Of a DNA stretch of 29,512 nucleotides, positions 9,219 to 19,194 are shown piece by piece (position 1 is the stretch's first letter; every line of letters starts with the position of its first letter). The DNA comes from Cymbomonas tetramitiformis (Eukaryota > Chlorophyta > Pyramimonadophyceae > Pyramimonadales > Pyramimonadaceae). The position numbers and the translations under genes are program-made. The notes below the pieces were generated by a model, which was given only the letters and a program-made list of their open reading frames with translations, made no database searches and had not been told where the DNA came from. The stretch lies in contig LGRX02029034.1 in the NCBI GenBank assembly GCA_001247695.2, forward strand, positions 1-29,512, given 5' to 3'.

Positions 9219-12200
9219 CTAAACAAAGCTCAAACCTCCACTCTTCAAGCGAATCTCTTGAGTTACGTCCACGTCCTCTTGTGCTACTATATTTCGATCG
9301 CTCGGTGGCCTTTGAACCTTGAACCAAGGAGGTAAAAGGCAATATACACACTTCTTCACAGGGCAAAACTGTATCTTTTGCGTTATCCATGTTTGGGTCC
9401 AGTTAAGTTTCTTTTTACCCATTACAACAACACGGGGACGGCGAGGAGGAAGTATCGGCTGAAGGGAGTTTGAGTCTTTCGCTGTCGCAAAGCCACTCCT
9501 TGAGTAAGAAGCCGCACATGTCGCGTTCTGGGAACTCCCATTCTGGAGTGCGTACTCTCCTTGTTCGAGCTTTTCCTTACGCTTTGCCACCGTCACATCC
9601 TCTAATGCAGTCAGAATCAGTTCCACCTCGTTGTCAGTAAAACCACTTTGGTAGTAGTACGCATGTCCGGGGAGAAAGCTTGCCTTCATTAAAACGTAGC
9701 AGATGTGACTGCACCAATGGACACCATATTCCCGTGTACGAGTGGACATCATGTCTTGGAAAAACTTACAGTTACAAGAAACTTGCTTGTCCCTTGAGTG
9801 ACTAAAAGTCACAACACTCTCGGCCATCCTATAGCCACCAACCTTGAAGGTCCGTGCGTGAACTCCGAAGTTTTCGTCGTTCACCCCGTGTAGTTGAGTG
9901 GGCGCGGGGACACTCAGAACCGAGAGCTTGGCGGGCTCCATGAATAGCTTGGTGAGTGTGCCGACAAGCTTCTTGGTGCCTTTCGTGATGTATCTCACCG
10001 TATTCAGGGTGAGAACGGAGTTACGCAACCCGTCTTTGTCAGGCGAGTGCGTTTGCACAGCCGAAAGAAAGTTGAATAAAAGTTCCGAATCAACTTTTGA
10101 GGCGGTTTTCCAATAACCATCTAGCGAGTCATCACTCGGATCAGGATCGACCTTGAAGGAAAAGACTTCCGTTCCTTTTTTAGTCGTACTTTTACACTTC
10201 ACAATCTTGGGCGTAGGTTCCTGCATCAAACACGTCAGGCTTTCGTCATCGATGACGATTATGCTGAACAAAATAGTTTTGCATTTTTATCTTGCAAACA
10301 AGAAAATATCGTCATCGATGACAATAAGTTGAAGTATTGAAAGTTTATAAGGTGCAGATGTAATGTCAACATGTATCCAGTAAAGAAGTCGACAAAAGTC
10401 ACGTCTAATTAAGATATTGTTCATACCGTTGTGTTCGTCGTTTGCTGGTTAGCTGGTTGACGAGGGAAAACGCGGGTTTTGTCGGCACGGTGGTTCCTCC
10501 CCTCTTGAACCGCTGGTGGGGAGCGCACGTATATCTCACGGACCTCTTCCATGACGTCTTCAGCCGTCGTCCTTGCCCTTTTCTCGGCTGCTAGGTTTGC
10601 CCTGCGCTCTTGATAAAGTTCTTGGACTCGGGACTCACGTCGCACGTACCCGCATTCCCCCATGTGTTTCAAGTGGCTGCTCTGGTCGACAAAGCTGCAA
10701 AGCTCCATGCGAACGGACTCGGACACAGTGAGATGTTTTCCGAGATTCTTATTATCCTGGTTTCCCAGAGCTTCCGCAAGGTTTGCGGTTGGGTCACGAA
10801 AGATGTGCAGGAGTCTTTCTCCCTCACGGGAGTAAAACTTGAACAATCCACGCAGACTGCTCTGCACGTCCTTACGGGGCTGATCTTCAATGAAGTCCAT
10901 CAAACGAGCTCGAGCATCTAAAAGCTGTCCCGGTGCCAACTCCTTCCACCAATCGTGCCAGAGCTTGTCGAAGGTTTTTGCGTCGAACTCGTTGTCAATC
11001 TTCTTGCAATGGAGACTGACGTCTTTTCCAACGTGAAGGTCGCAGTCTAACTCCAAGGAGTTCCCCTGTGCGTCACGAACACGAAAACCTTTTCGGCTTT
11101 CAATGTCTGCAATCAAAAAGTTGTAGTTCATGCGTAAACCATTCCAGGCGCCTCCTGCAAGTGCATTACACTAACATTAACATCTGAAACTTAAACTTTT
11201 CTTTGTCATCGATGACGATGTGCAGCCTAGCTTTAATTAACTGTTGATGTAAAATAGAAAATATTTTTGATATCGTCATCGATGACAATAAAATGACAAT
11301 ACAAAAATATACTGAGTACTTTATTATAATTACCTGCAGCGTCACGAACAAAACCCCCTGGTCGAAAATGTATTTGACCTTTGGACTCTGGCCAGTTCTT
11401 TGCATCCAGGTATGCCGCAAACTCTTCTGGGTGTTCCTGAGCGTAGATAGCGACGGCGTAATCGACCGCAGCCCACATCGCCCTCTCGTCCATGCCACGT
11501 TCCCCGGCGGGCAAGGGGTTGACTACTAGTTTTATCAAGCCGAGTGTTGGAATCACGCAACATATCTTCTCCACAACCTTGTCCCTCATGGTTTTGTGCA
11601 TGCCATCGGAATAAGCCAGCTGACCTTTGAAAGGTGGCTTTCCGAGGACTCTGTCCATTAATAGCATCACCTTGGCAGGCGACCACGGAATGTCCAAGGG
11701 ACAGATGAAGTACTGCAAAGGCGGCCTGTGATAATTACATTTGTTAGTTTCGAATAACAAACATGGAACAACATCAATATTGATATTGCTATGTTTTGAA
11801 TGCGTACCTTTCGAACAACAACGCGCGGAGTCCAAGTTCTTGCAAGCGCTGACGCAACTGTCGTATCTCGACATCGGGGTCCTTTGAGGGGACATACGTC
11901 GAGCTCTTGCTTCCTCGAATAACGTACTCCAAAGCCCGAACATCTTGCACCGCCTCTGACACGGTCAGTACGTCTTCTAGGGTGGTTGACTCGTGTCCAC
12001 TCAGCAGTTTGTTCATCACATTGGCGGTTGCCGCCATCTTCAGGTTTTCCAATCGAGCTGCGCCCATCTCGGGGATTGCCTTCAAGACTGCCTCAGTTTC
12101 GGTTTCCCCAAGGTCTGCTGGCTTGGTTTTTTTGACAAGGTTTGTGCAAGAGTGCTTCCCGTAGTGTTTAAACATCAACAAATAGCCTGATCCGGGCTTA

Positions 12201-13264
12201 AGTTCACCACGGTAAAGCGTGGCGGTAGCGGCACAAGGTTCCATGGATGTAGTTTGTTTGCACTTTGCACATATCGGTGCCACTTGTACTTGTTTCCCGA
12301 CTTGCGCCACCTATTGAATTACAGGCTATATTTATTCAATGAAAATGTTTTGCAAGCAAGTAACAATATTCGTCATCGATGCCAAAACAGTCAAAACATT
12401 ATAAAGCATCTTTTCTGAAAAAATAAACTTGCGAAACAACTGTCATCGATGACGATATTAGAAAGTACTATAATTATATAAAGTAAAAAAACGGTTTCAT
12501 ACCTTTTCAATGAAGTTTTTGCCATGTATTTGAAGGAACGGACAAGTCTTATTCTTGCATACCGCCTCTCCAAGGCATTTCACACTTCGAATGTTGACCT
12601 TGGCACCCAGCTGCTTCCAGTTATCAGTTATTGCCTTGTCGGTCGATTTATTCGCATGTGACCAAGTACGCGGTGTTTGAAAGAATGGGAGTTTAACCAA
12701 AGAACCCCCACGTCTGTCCTTGGATGGCGGTTGTTTGACGTGGAAACCGAAGGTCATATTCCCGTCGACGTTAGAAGGCACTTGGGTGGTGAAGATTGTA
12801 TCTTTGGGGAACGCGTTTGCAAACTCAAAGTCCTGCTTTGACAAATTCGCAACAGGAGTATCAAGCTCAGGTTCAAAGGTATCTGCAGGTTCCGAGTCGC
12901 ATGAGTTGTCAAAAGTGGGAGCAACTTCGCCAGTGATCTCAGGTTCGTCCTCAGACCCTGAAGCCGCGGAGCTTGCGGGAGGAGTTTTAGGTGAAGCATC
13001 TTCGGGCTCGTCTTCGGTATCAATCAAACAACCTATAACTGAGTAGCCCCATTCCGGGTCCACGCGGTACACCTCCTTGTCACAGACATATTTCCTACTA
13101 GCCAGTTTTGCAACAGCCAATCCATCGTCGGGGTTAAGTCCGAAGGCGTCACAAATGTCCTTGTGCAAAACTTGGCATCGCTTCCCACGTGCACGCCATG
13201 GAATAGGCCGACAAAGAAGAACACCTTGAGGGGTTTCGAAGAAGAAATCCACAAAGTTGCCCAT
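9219..13264 (-). CDS. MULE-like DDE transposase, copy 2 (5 exons, 1128 aa)
   Basis: Predicted exons in gene order are 13264-12503, 12310-11808, 11725-11334, 11154-10427 and 10220-9219. Every exon has exactly the length of its counterpart in copy 1 (762, 503, 392, 728, 1002 nt), while the introns differ slightly. The WRKY/GCM1-type cysteines and histidines, SDGMHKT, VRDAA, CDLH and the SWIM finger (CNC...HWCSH) are all kept. In exon 4 about 10 of 236 residues differ from copy 1, mostly mild changes. This is the transposase of the complete element, read toward the left end and away from the methyltransferase. Start ATG at 13264 (MGNF). Confidence 0.88.
10245..10322. repeat. Palindrome pair in transposase intron 4 (copy 2)
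   Basis: Exact GTCATCGATGAC copies lie at 10245-10256 and 10311-10322, 66 bp apart, the same spacing as in copy 1. Confidence 0.95.
11205..11286. repeat. Palindrome pair in transposase intron 3 (copy 2)
   Basis: Exact copies lie at 11205-11216 and 11275-11286, 70 bp apart, as in copy 1. Confidence 0.95.
12372..12453. repeat. Palindrome pair in transposase intron 1 (copy 2)
   Basis: A one-mismatch copy (GTCATCGATGCC, 12372-12383) and an exact copy (12442-12453) lie 70 bp apart. It is the same degenerate site as in copy 1, so the mismatch predates the copies' separation. Confidence 0.93.
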
Positions 13265-13315
13265 TGTGCAAAAAGAATAGTTCAAATAGCTGTAATATTT
13301 CACACGCACTCGAAT

Positions 13316-13396
13316 GTCATCGATGACGAAAAAGGTAACATGTAAAGATTCAGTCAGAGCTGAGAAAGAGGGAGAGGGCGTAGTGTCATCGATGAC
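13316..13396. repeat. Palindrome pair upstream of transposase (copy 2)
   Basis: Exact copies lie at 13316-13327 and 13385-13396, matching 299 and 230 in the other element. Confidence 0.95.
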
Positions 13397-13619
13397 ATGT
13401 TATCGACAAAACAATAATTTGTCAAGTATTTACCTGCTATCAAGCAAATTATATTGTCATCTCGTAGTTGCAACCTTCTTGGAGTTCTATATTTGTTTGT
13501 TAAGAATTGTGCAGTTCGAAAAATAAGTTGTTGTTAAGTAGTCCGCGCCAGAAACTTGAAAATTGAAATTGCCAATATAATAATATTATATATGAAATTA
13601 ATAATTAATTGTTTATTCA

Positions 13620-13684
13620 GCCCCCCTAACCCCCCCCAACTCACTTCCCAGTCGCCTCCACCTTCCCTAACCCCCCCACCCCCC
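13620..13684 (-). promoter_or_regulatory. G-rich tract on minus strand, possible G-quadruplex
   Basis: On the plus strand several C-runs of 5-8 (about 13620-13626, 13631-13637, 13671-13677, 13679-13684) are separated by short spacers. The complementary strand therefore has four or more G-runs, two joined by TTA. It lies about 150 bp before the methyltransferase start. Quadruplex formation is possible but untested. Confidence 0.5.
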
Positions 13685-13832
13685 AAAAGGACGCGCGGCT
13701 GGAAATCACGAGTGGTTGACGAATTTAGACAATAAGAAGCGGAGAGTGGCGGCCCCTTAGTCAGTTCAAAATTTTTGTCACTGCCACCCCACCTCACTCC
13801 ACAGTCAACGCTGCACATTCAGTAATAATAAA

Positions 13833-16800
13833 ATGGCATACTCGGCCGGAAAAAGAAACACTAAAGTGCCAATAGAATGGAACGTAGTCAGCAAGCCAAG
13901 AACCGCGCGGGGAAAGTCTGCACCCACCAGTTCTGAACAAGATTCAGGGGAGGTCGTTGAGTCTCTTAACATTGGGGAGATACACAAGGCAAGATATATT
14001 GAAACTTTGGAACTGAACTTGAGTGAGTGCTCTTTTGATGACAATCCAAGAGGTCACAAGCATTGTGCCGTGGAGGCCATGAAGCGCATCGAGCTCGTGG
14101 GATTCGACCCCATGTGCGACATGATGTGGTACAAGACGCCGGACAGTAAGAGGTGAGCTATTTTTTTCTTTTACGTCGTGTGTTCTTTTTACTTTCCTGA
14201 CCCATTAGCTTTAATTATAGGCACAAGTACAAGGCAATTGACGGACACGGAAGAAACGAAGGTTTCCGAAAGGCGTATAAAGAAGGTGGCGTCGTTGCAG
14301 GCAAGAAAGTCGAACCCGGCGACAAGTGCTGGCTGAAGGCCAGGGTGCAGGTAAGCTTTAATCTTTTCCAATCTTTTATTTGATAACATTTCGGGTTAAA
14401 AAAGTTGTCCTGAGTGTCCCTCTGAGGTTGTTTTTTTTTTTTTTATTGGCATCGATGACAAGCTTCCTGTATTTTGTCATTAAGTTCGCTTTTGGCTCGT
14501 GCCTTAAACCTTTTCTCAAACGTCATCGATGACGAAGCAAGTCTCTGCGTGGATAATTAGTCGAAATATTTTTGAAAACTTAGTATTCTTTGTCATCGAT
14601 GACGGCCTGGGCACCTGTAGTGTTTCTTCACTGGACGTATATACGTTTAGAAATACTTTTGTCATCGATGACAATATTTTTCTGAGCCTGAATGAATGTG
14701 CCTGGTTTTTTCTGCGAATATTACGCCACTGAGACACGTTTAGAAATATTTTTGTCATCGATGACAATATTTTTCTGAGCCTGAATGAATGCGCCAGGTT
14801 TTTTCTGAGAACATTACGCCACTTAGACACGTTTAGAAATATTTTTGTCATCGATGACAATATTTTTCTGAGCCTGAGTGCCCTTGCCAGGTGTTTTCTG
14901 AGGACATCACGCCACTGGAGATCAACTTCCTTGCGGGCTCGCGTTTCGTGACGAACGAGAAGGGGGTGAAGGCTTATAATTTTTTTTCTAAGTTCATGTA
15001 TTTTGATCGGCTTTTGAAAGCCTGGCCAAAGGAAACGAAGCTTTCTGGACCTGCAATGGTTGCTCGTTACGGCACGCTCGACGAAGACTACAACCAAACC
15101 TTTTTCAAGAAGCTCATCTCCGTTCACAGACTTTTAAGTGAGGACCAGCGACTGCTTGATTTGGTTGAGAAGAACTGCGAGGAGCTTGGAAGTCACAGTC
15201 CTTTCGGGTTTGCTAGTTTGTATTCAAACAAGGAGCTTGGGGATTTGTCGCTGGAAAACAAGGTATAACTGGCGCAAGAAAAATATTCCTCACCTTATAT
15301 TTGTTTCCGTTTCAAGTATTGTTGACATCGATGACAACTGCGTTCATGTATTCCCGGTTTCGGCATGCAGAACAGGTAGAACTTAAAGCATGGCATGTTG
15401 TGGTAACTTGTCAGGTGAAAGCCTTTCAGGCTGTGTGCAAGAACGTGACCTACTTCAAGCACGGAGAAGATTCTGAAAAAGGACAATGGCTGCAGACACA
15501 AAGCATGCAGGATCACACGCCGGTCATTAAGTCAGCAAGAGGCTTTACTGACTTCTGCACAACCCTTAGAATGAGGGAAAAGATATCGGCAAGACTTGAA
15601 GCGCTCGTGAAAGAAAGTGGTGTTACTTTCAACCGAGAAAAAGCAGACGAGTTCATGGCTGGAGTCCTTAAAGGATGGTAAGGTCATTTTACCTTCTTCT
15701 TTTCCTTTTGACAGTGTGCTTCCTTTGATCAATGTGCTTGAGTGCTCATTGCAAGCTGTTATTATTTATAGCTAACGAAAAAGGTGTGTCTCGCAGCCAA
15801 GACAGCTTTTTATTTCCGGTTGACAAAAGCCCATTGCCTTCCAGCCCAGTCGCTTGCCGACTGGAAGAGGACGAAATAAAAAAGGCACTTGCTTTCGTGG
15901 AGGGGAAGTTCAAAACCGCTGTTTTCTACAAGGACGACGAAGTGGAGGACATGGACTTGGAGGCCGTCAAAGTTCATGTTAAACCTGCGAAGGAGGTTGA
16001 AAAGCATGCAAAAGATGCAGTCTCTGGAGAGAACGTGGCTGAGTCTCAACATGAGGAGCCCTCAGCAGCTAACTCAGACGCACAATTGAAAGCCTGGTTG
16101 GAAGGCGACAACGACGCTGAAGGGGGGCAACAACCTGCCAACGAGGACACTTCGCAGCCGGCACACGTAAACTTTGACATGAGCACCTTGCATAAGCCAG
16201 AGATGATTGCTGGTACGTGGAGCTTTCAGAAAAACACCTGGTCACATGAAACTTGTTTGTTTTCCGTCATCGATGACGAAGTTTTTCGTCATCGATGACG
16301 AAGTTTAGGCAGTACGTTACGATGCTTTTTTAAGTTTTTTCACGTGCACACATGACTTACATTTACTAATCAAGACTGAACAAACTTTGATCAAACTTTG
16401 TTCTTCTCGCAGAAAGCTTTATTCTCATCGCAGATGTAAAGCATGCAGAGGATGAGCACGAAGAAGCAAAGAAGACCGTGAAGAAGTTAAATAAGGTAAT
16501 GCAGAAATACGTGATCGACAACGTCCAAGCGATGAACTTAGACGACGAGACCGGAGTTGCAGTAAGGGCAGAGTTGAAGAGGAAAAAGGACGAGATCGAT
16601 GTACTGACCACGGATCGTAAGAAGAAGAAGGAGCGGAGGTTATCTCTTGCGGCGGAGTTGGAATCAGTCCAGCAGAAGCTAGAGATGGGGGACACGCCAG
16701 AGAAAGAATCCGTACTACCTGAGTTGCCACCTATACTGGCGCCCGTTCCAGAAGCTTCAGAATCACGGCACGCAACACCGGTGAGTTGTTGAACATATAA

Positions 16801-18718
16801 TGTAAAGTTTTAGCAGTTGCTTTTGTTAACATTGATGAAGACTTTCTTAAAAAGAATATTTTTGTTTCAGGCCCCCAAACAATCACCCGAGGTTCCAAAC
16901 CAGCCGGGTTTCTTTTACGGTAGCCCGTGGGACCCAGTGAAATGTTACGAAGCACTGAGCGGTGATGACAAAAACCTCAACTTCAAGACGGAAAAGAAGC
17001 TGACCAAGCGAGATGGTTCTACGTGGGACGCCCGAAAGCCTGGGGTGAAGGAGATTGAGTTCCTGGAGTTCCTGGTTGCTAACCCGTTGGAGGGAAAGCC
17101 TATTGGCTACAGTCGTAGTGACATCTATGTATCTTGTCAAGAAAAGATGTCCAAGGCCTTACACCTTATCTACTACAAAGCGACCGTGGTCGCCATCGGT
17201 GCTGAGCAGACCAAGTGCTGGGTTTTTCAGAGTGAGATTCTCACGTACGCAGGAGTACCCGCGGTGACATTGGCGTGTTGTGACGCGGTGAAAGCAACGA
17301 AGCAGCTGCTGTCTGTGTTCTTTGAGGGGGTTGGTGTGGCCGCGGTCATCACGGACGTTCCTTGGGGAAGCAGTGAAAAAGCCGGGTACCCAACTGACAT
17401 CGACTGGAAGGTGGCAACGAAGGCAATCTTTGGTTCAGTGGCCGATAACAATGGTAGCATGGACAAGTACGAGAAAGCTGTGGACCTAGGCGGGCCGGAC
17501 GGAGACACCGTGTTCACGGTGATGGGCACACTTGAAGTGCTTCAAGAAATAGAAGAAGAATCGAAGAACTGCAATCTCAGTGGTTTTGTGAACCTTCCCG
17601 GTATGATGTCTTCTGTATTATTTCGGTAGTATAGTATATCTGAAAATATCGTCATCGATGACAATATGAGACTCATATTTACTTAGTTATTTCGTGTTTG
17701 AAATATTTTGTTCAGTATTTTTCGTCATCGATGACGAAGTTGTTGTCACTGTCCGCAGGTTGCATTACATATTCCAAGCTGAGGCTTGCTGAGGTTAGGA
17801 GCAATACTCCGTGCTCCTCTGGAATCTGGTACACATGCCTGGCAAGAACGCCGTCTAAACTCGTGTGTGATTGGAAAGCTTTCTTTACACCTCAAGTTTC
17901 AGATCGGCACAAATACATTCTCACCCGTAAGTACAAGTACGACGTTCTGTCGACCTCGTTTACCGGGAACATCATTACTTGCCCGTCGAACGAGGAGAAG
18001 GCAACGTTGCTGCGCAACTTGTTAGACGCGGTGAAGGAAAGCGTTCGGGAGGAGCGTGGAGAAGATGTGGCGCCGGGCGACGATGACGAGAAGGTGCGGG
18101 AGGATTTCATGGTAGCTGAGGACCTGCTTGACGATGAGTTCACACGTATGAACAAGGCTTTCAAGCAGACGGTGTCATCAACCACGGTGAAACATAACTG
18201 CTCACTGACTGGCTGCCAAGCGTTTAAGCAAGAAAAGTGTGAGAGGTCTGGAAAGGCTTTGGTTTACGGACAGAAAGACCCAAATATGATGAATATGCTT
18301 GTGCAGCGGTACACGTACTTGCCAGGGCAGCTCGTGATGGATCCGTTCATGGGAACCGGTATGTTCTGCTTTCCTAATCGAGTTGCGTGCCGGCTTGTAT
18401 TGTGATGAAAGGAGTTTGCATGTGGAACAAGTTCCCGTTTGCAATGTCGGTTAGACGTATTGTGTTTTCCAAAGTTCAGTCATTCTTATTGTTCGGCATG
18501 TGCGCCTGCTGGAAACTTTGTCATCGATGACGGTTGTCATCGATGACGGTTGTCAAATATCCTGAGTGTAGTCGAAGTTTGTGTATACAGGGAGCACAGG
18601 AATTGGAGCCTTACACGCCAGACGTGCGTTCTTTGGCATGGAGATCCAACAAGAGACCTTTTGTCAGACGATGTTGATGATATCTTCAAGTCTGGCGGGC
18701 ATGTCACTTGAGGGATAA
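13833..18718 (+). CDS. ParB-like domain fused to beta-class DNA amino-methyltransferase (9 exons, 1108 aa)
   Basis: Predicted exons are 13833-14152, 14221-14350, 14891-15262, 15415-15677, 15797-16212, 16413-16780, 16871-17600, 17759-18358 and 18591-18718, all GT-AG with consistent phases. Residues 55-125 resemble the ParB/sulfiredoxin-like domain that precedes many phage-type DNA methylases (NPRGH at 71-75, IDGHGR at 113-118). The middle is acidic, then Lys/Glu-rich and probably coiled coil (about 507-595). The methylase has motif IV first (TDVPWG, D785-W788) and the AdoMet-binding motif DPFMGTG (1061-1067) near the end, followed by GALHARRAFFGMEI. That order marks beta-class N6-adenine or N4-cytosine enzymes. 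Position 2 of motif IV is Val instead of the usual Pro. The DPFMGTG codons are split by intron 8. Likely a nuclear DNA methyltransferase acting on the element or host. Confidence 0.83.
14448..14858. repeat. Six palindromes in methyltransferase intron 2
   Basis: One-mismatch copy at 14448 (GGCATCGATGAC) and exact copies at 14522, 14592, 14661, 14754 and 14847. Spacings are 74, 70, 69, 93 and 93 bp. The host intron (14351-14890) is by far the longest in the gene. Confidence 0.95.
14643..14921 (+). repeat. Three tandem 93-bp units duplicating the intron 2 acceptor and exon 3 start
   Basis: Units at 14643, 14736 and 14829 each run ACGTTTAGAAATA, palindrome, CTGAGCCTGA, a 3' splice-site-like GCC(A/T)GG, then TTTTCTG...ACGCCACT. 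In the last unit this is the real acceptor (14888-14890) and the first codons of exon 3. In the first two it is a decayed duplicate; unit 1 lacks the CAG. The intron therefore grew by tandem duplication across its own 3' border. Confidence 0.88.
15324..15335. repeat. Degenerate palindrome in methyltransferase intron 3
   Basis: GACATCGATGAC has one mismatch and is the only single site in an intron (15263-15414, 152 nt). Introns 1, 4 and 6 (68, 119 and 90 nt) have none. Confidence 0.85.
16266..16299. repeat. Close palindrome pair in methyltransferase intron 5
   Basis: Exact copies at 16266-16277 and 16288-16299 are only 22 bp apart and sit in a short direct repeat (GTCATCGATGACGAAGTTT). Confidence 0.95.
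17651..17735. repeat. Palindrome pair in methyltransferase intron 7
   Basis: Exact copies at 17651-17662 and 17724-17735, 73 bp apart, within intron 17601-17758. Confidence 0.95.
18520..18547. repeat. Close palindrome pair in methyltransferase intron 8
   Basis: Exact copies at 18520-18531 and 18536-18547, 16 bp start to start with a 4-bp spacer, within intron 18359-18590, which splits the AdoMet-binding motif. Confidence 0.95.
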
Positions 18719-19194
18719 GTGTTAGACTCGACCTGTTATTTGTTCAGTTAGGTGAAGAGAAAATTGTACTTTCACAAATAAATAGAAGGGAACCTGAAGT
18801 TTAACTTTTTTAGGTATGTGCTGTCATCGATGACGGGGAAAGTAACTTCGGCTAAAAGTGTTTTCTGACAAATAAATAGAAGTGAATCTGAAGTATAACT
18901 TCTTTGGTATTTCCTGTCATCGATGACGGGGGAAGTAATCTTGGTCGCCGTGTTATTCCTATAACAAAAACGGTTGCACTGTCATCGATGACGGGGGAGG
19001 TCCCTGTTATATAATCTTGTGATGGTTGATTCGTGTCCGTTATTTCTGGGCTGTGGTTGTGTTGTCATCGATGTCGAATAGAGTCCTAGTTGTATTCTTT
19101 TGCCAGGCAAAATGGGAACTTGTATTTTCACTTATATTTATGCAGGTTTGTAAACATGCACGGTTGCAGTATTAAAAAACACCAACATTTTTGA
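18719..19194. repeat. Methyltransferase 3' region with tandem duplication and four palindromes
   Basis: No gene is seen. A unit beginning ACAAATAAATAGAAG is duplicated at 18774 and 18868. Palindromes lie at 18823, 18916 and 18981 (exact) and 19064 (GTCATCGATGTC), spaced 93, 65 and 83 bp. Each exact copy is followed by CGGGG. Transcript end signals are presumably here but none is clear-cut. Confidence 0.85.

Larger units (their letters stand above)
13265..13832. promoter_or_regulatory. Bidirectional promoter region between transposase and methyltransferase
   Basis: This 568-bp spacer separates two divergent genes. From the transposase side it has a palindrome pair (13316-13327, 13385-13396; 69 bp apart), a moderately AT-rich stretch, an AT block (about 13563-13616), then a C-rich block. 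A shared control region for both genes is likely from the layout. No gene is seen. Confidence 0.6.

Noticed and set aside
1..13625. The 13.6-kb inverted structure as an assembly artefact
   Set aside because: Arms differ by many substitutions, intron indels and a duplication, and the complete copy has its own exact target duplication. Left open only for the unseen left flank.
13620..13684. Telomere-like TTAGGG sequence
   Set aside because: Only two TTAGGG-like joins within irregular G-runs, in the middle of an element; not an array.
230..19075. Palindromes as a CRISPR array or as classic terminal repeats
   Set aside because: There is no regular array with unique spacers of one length, the sites lie in introns and promoters, and they are absent from the element termini.
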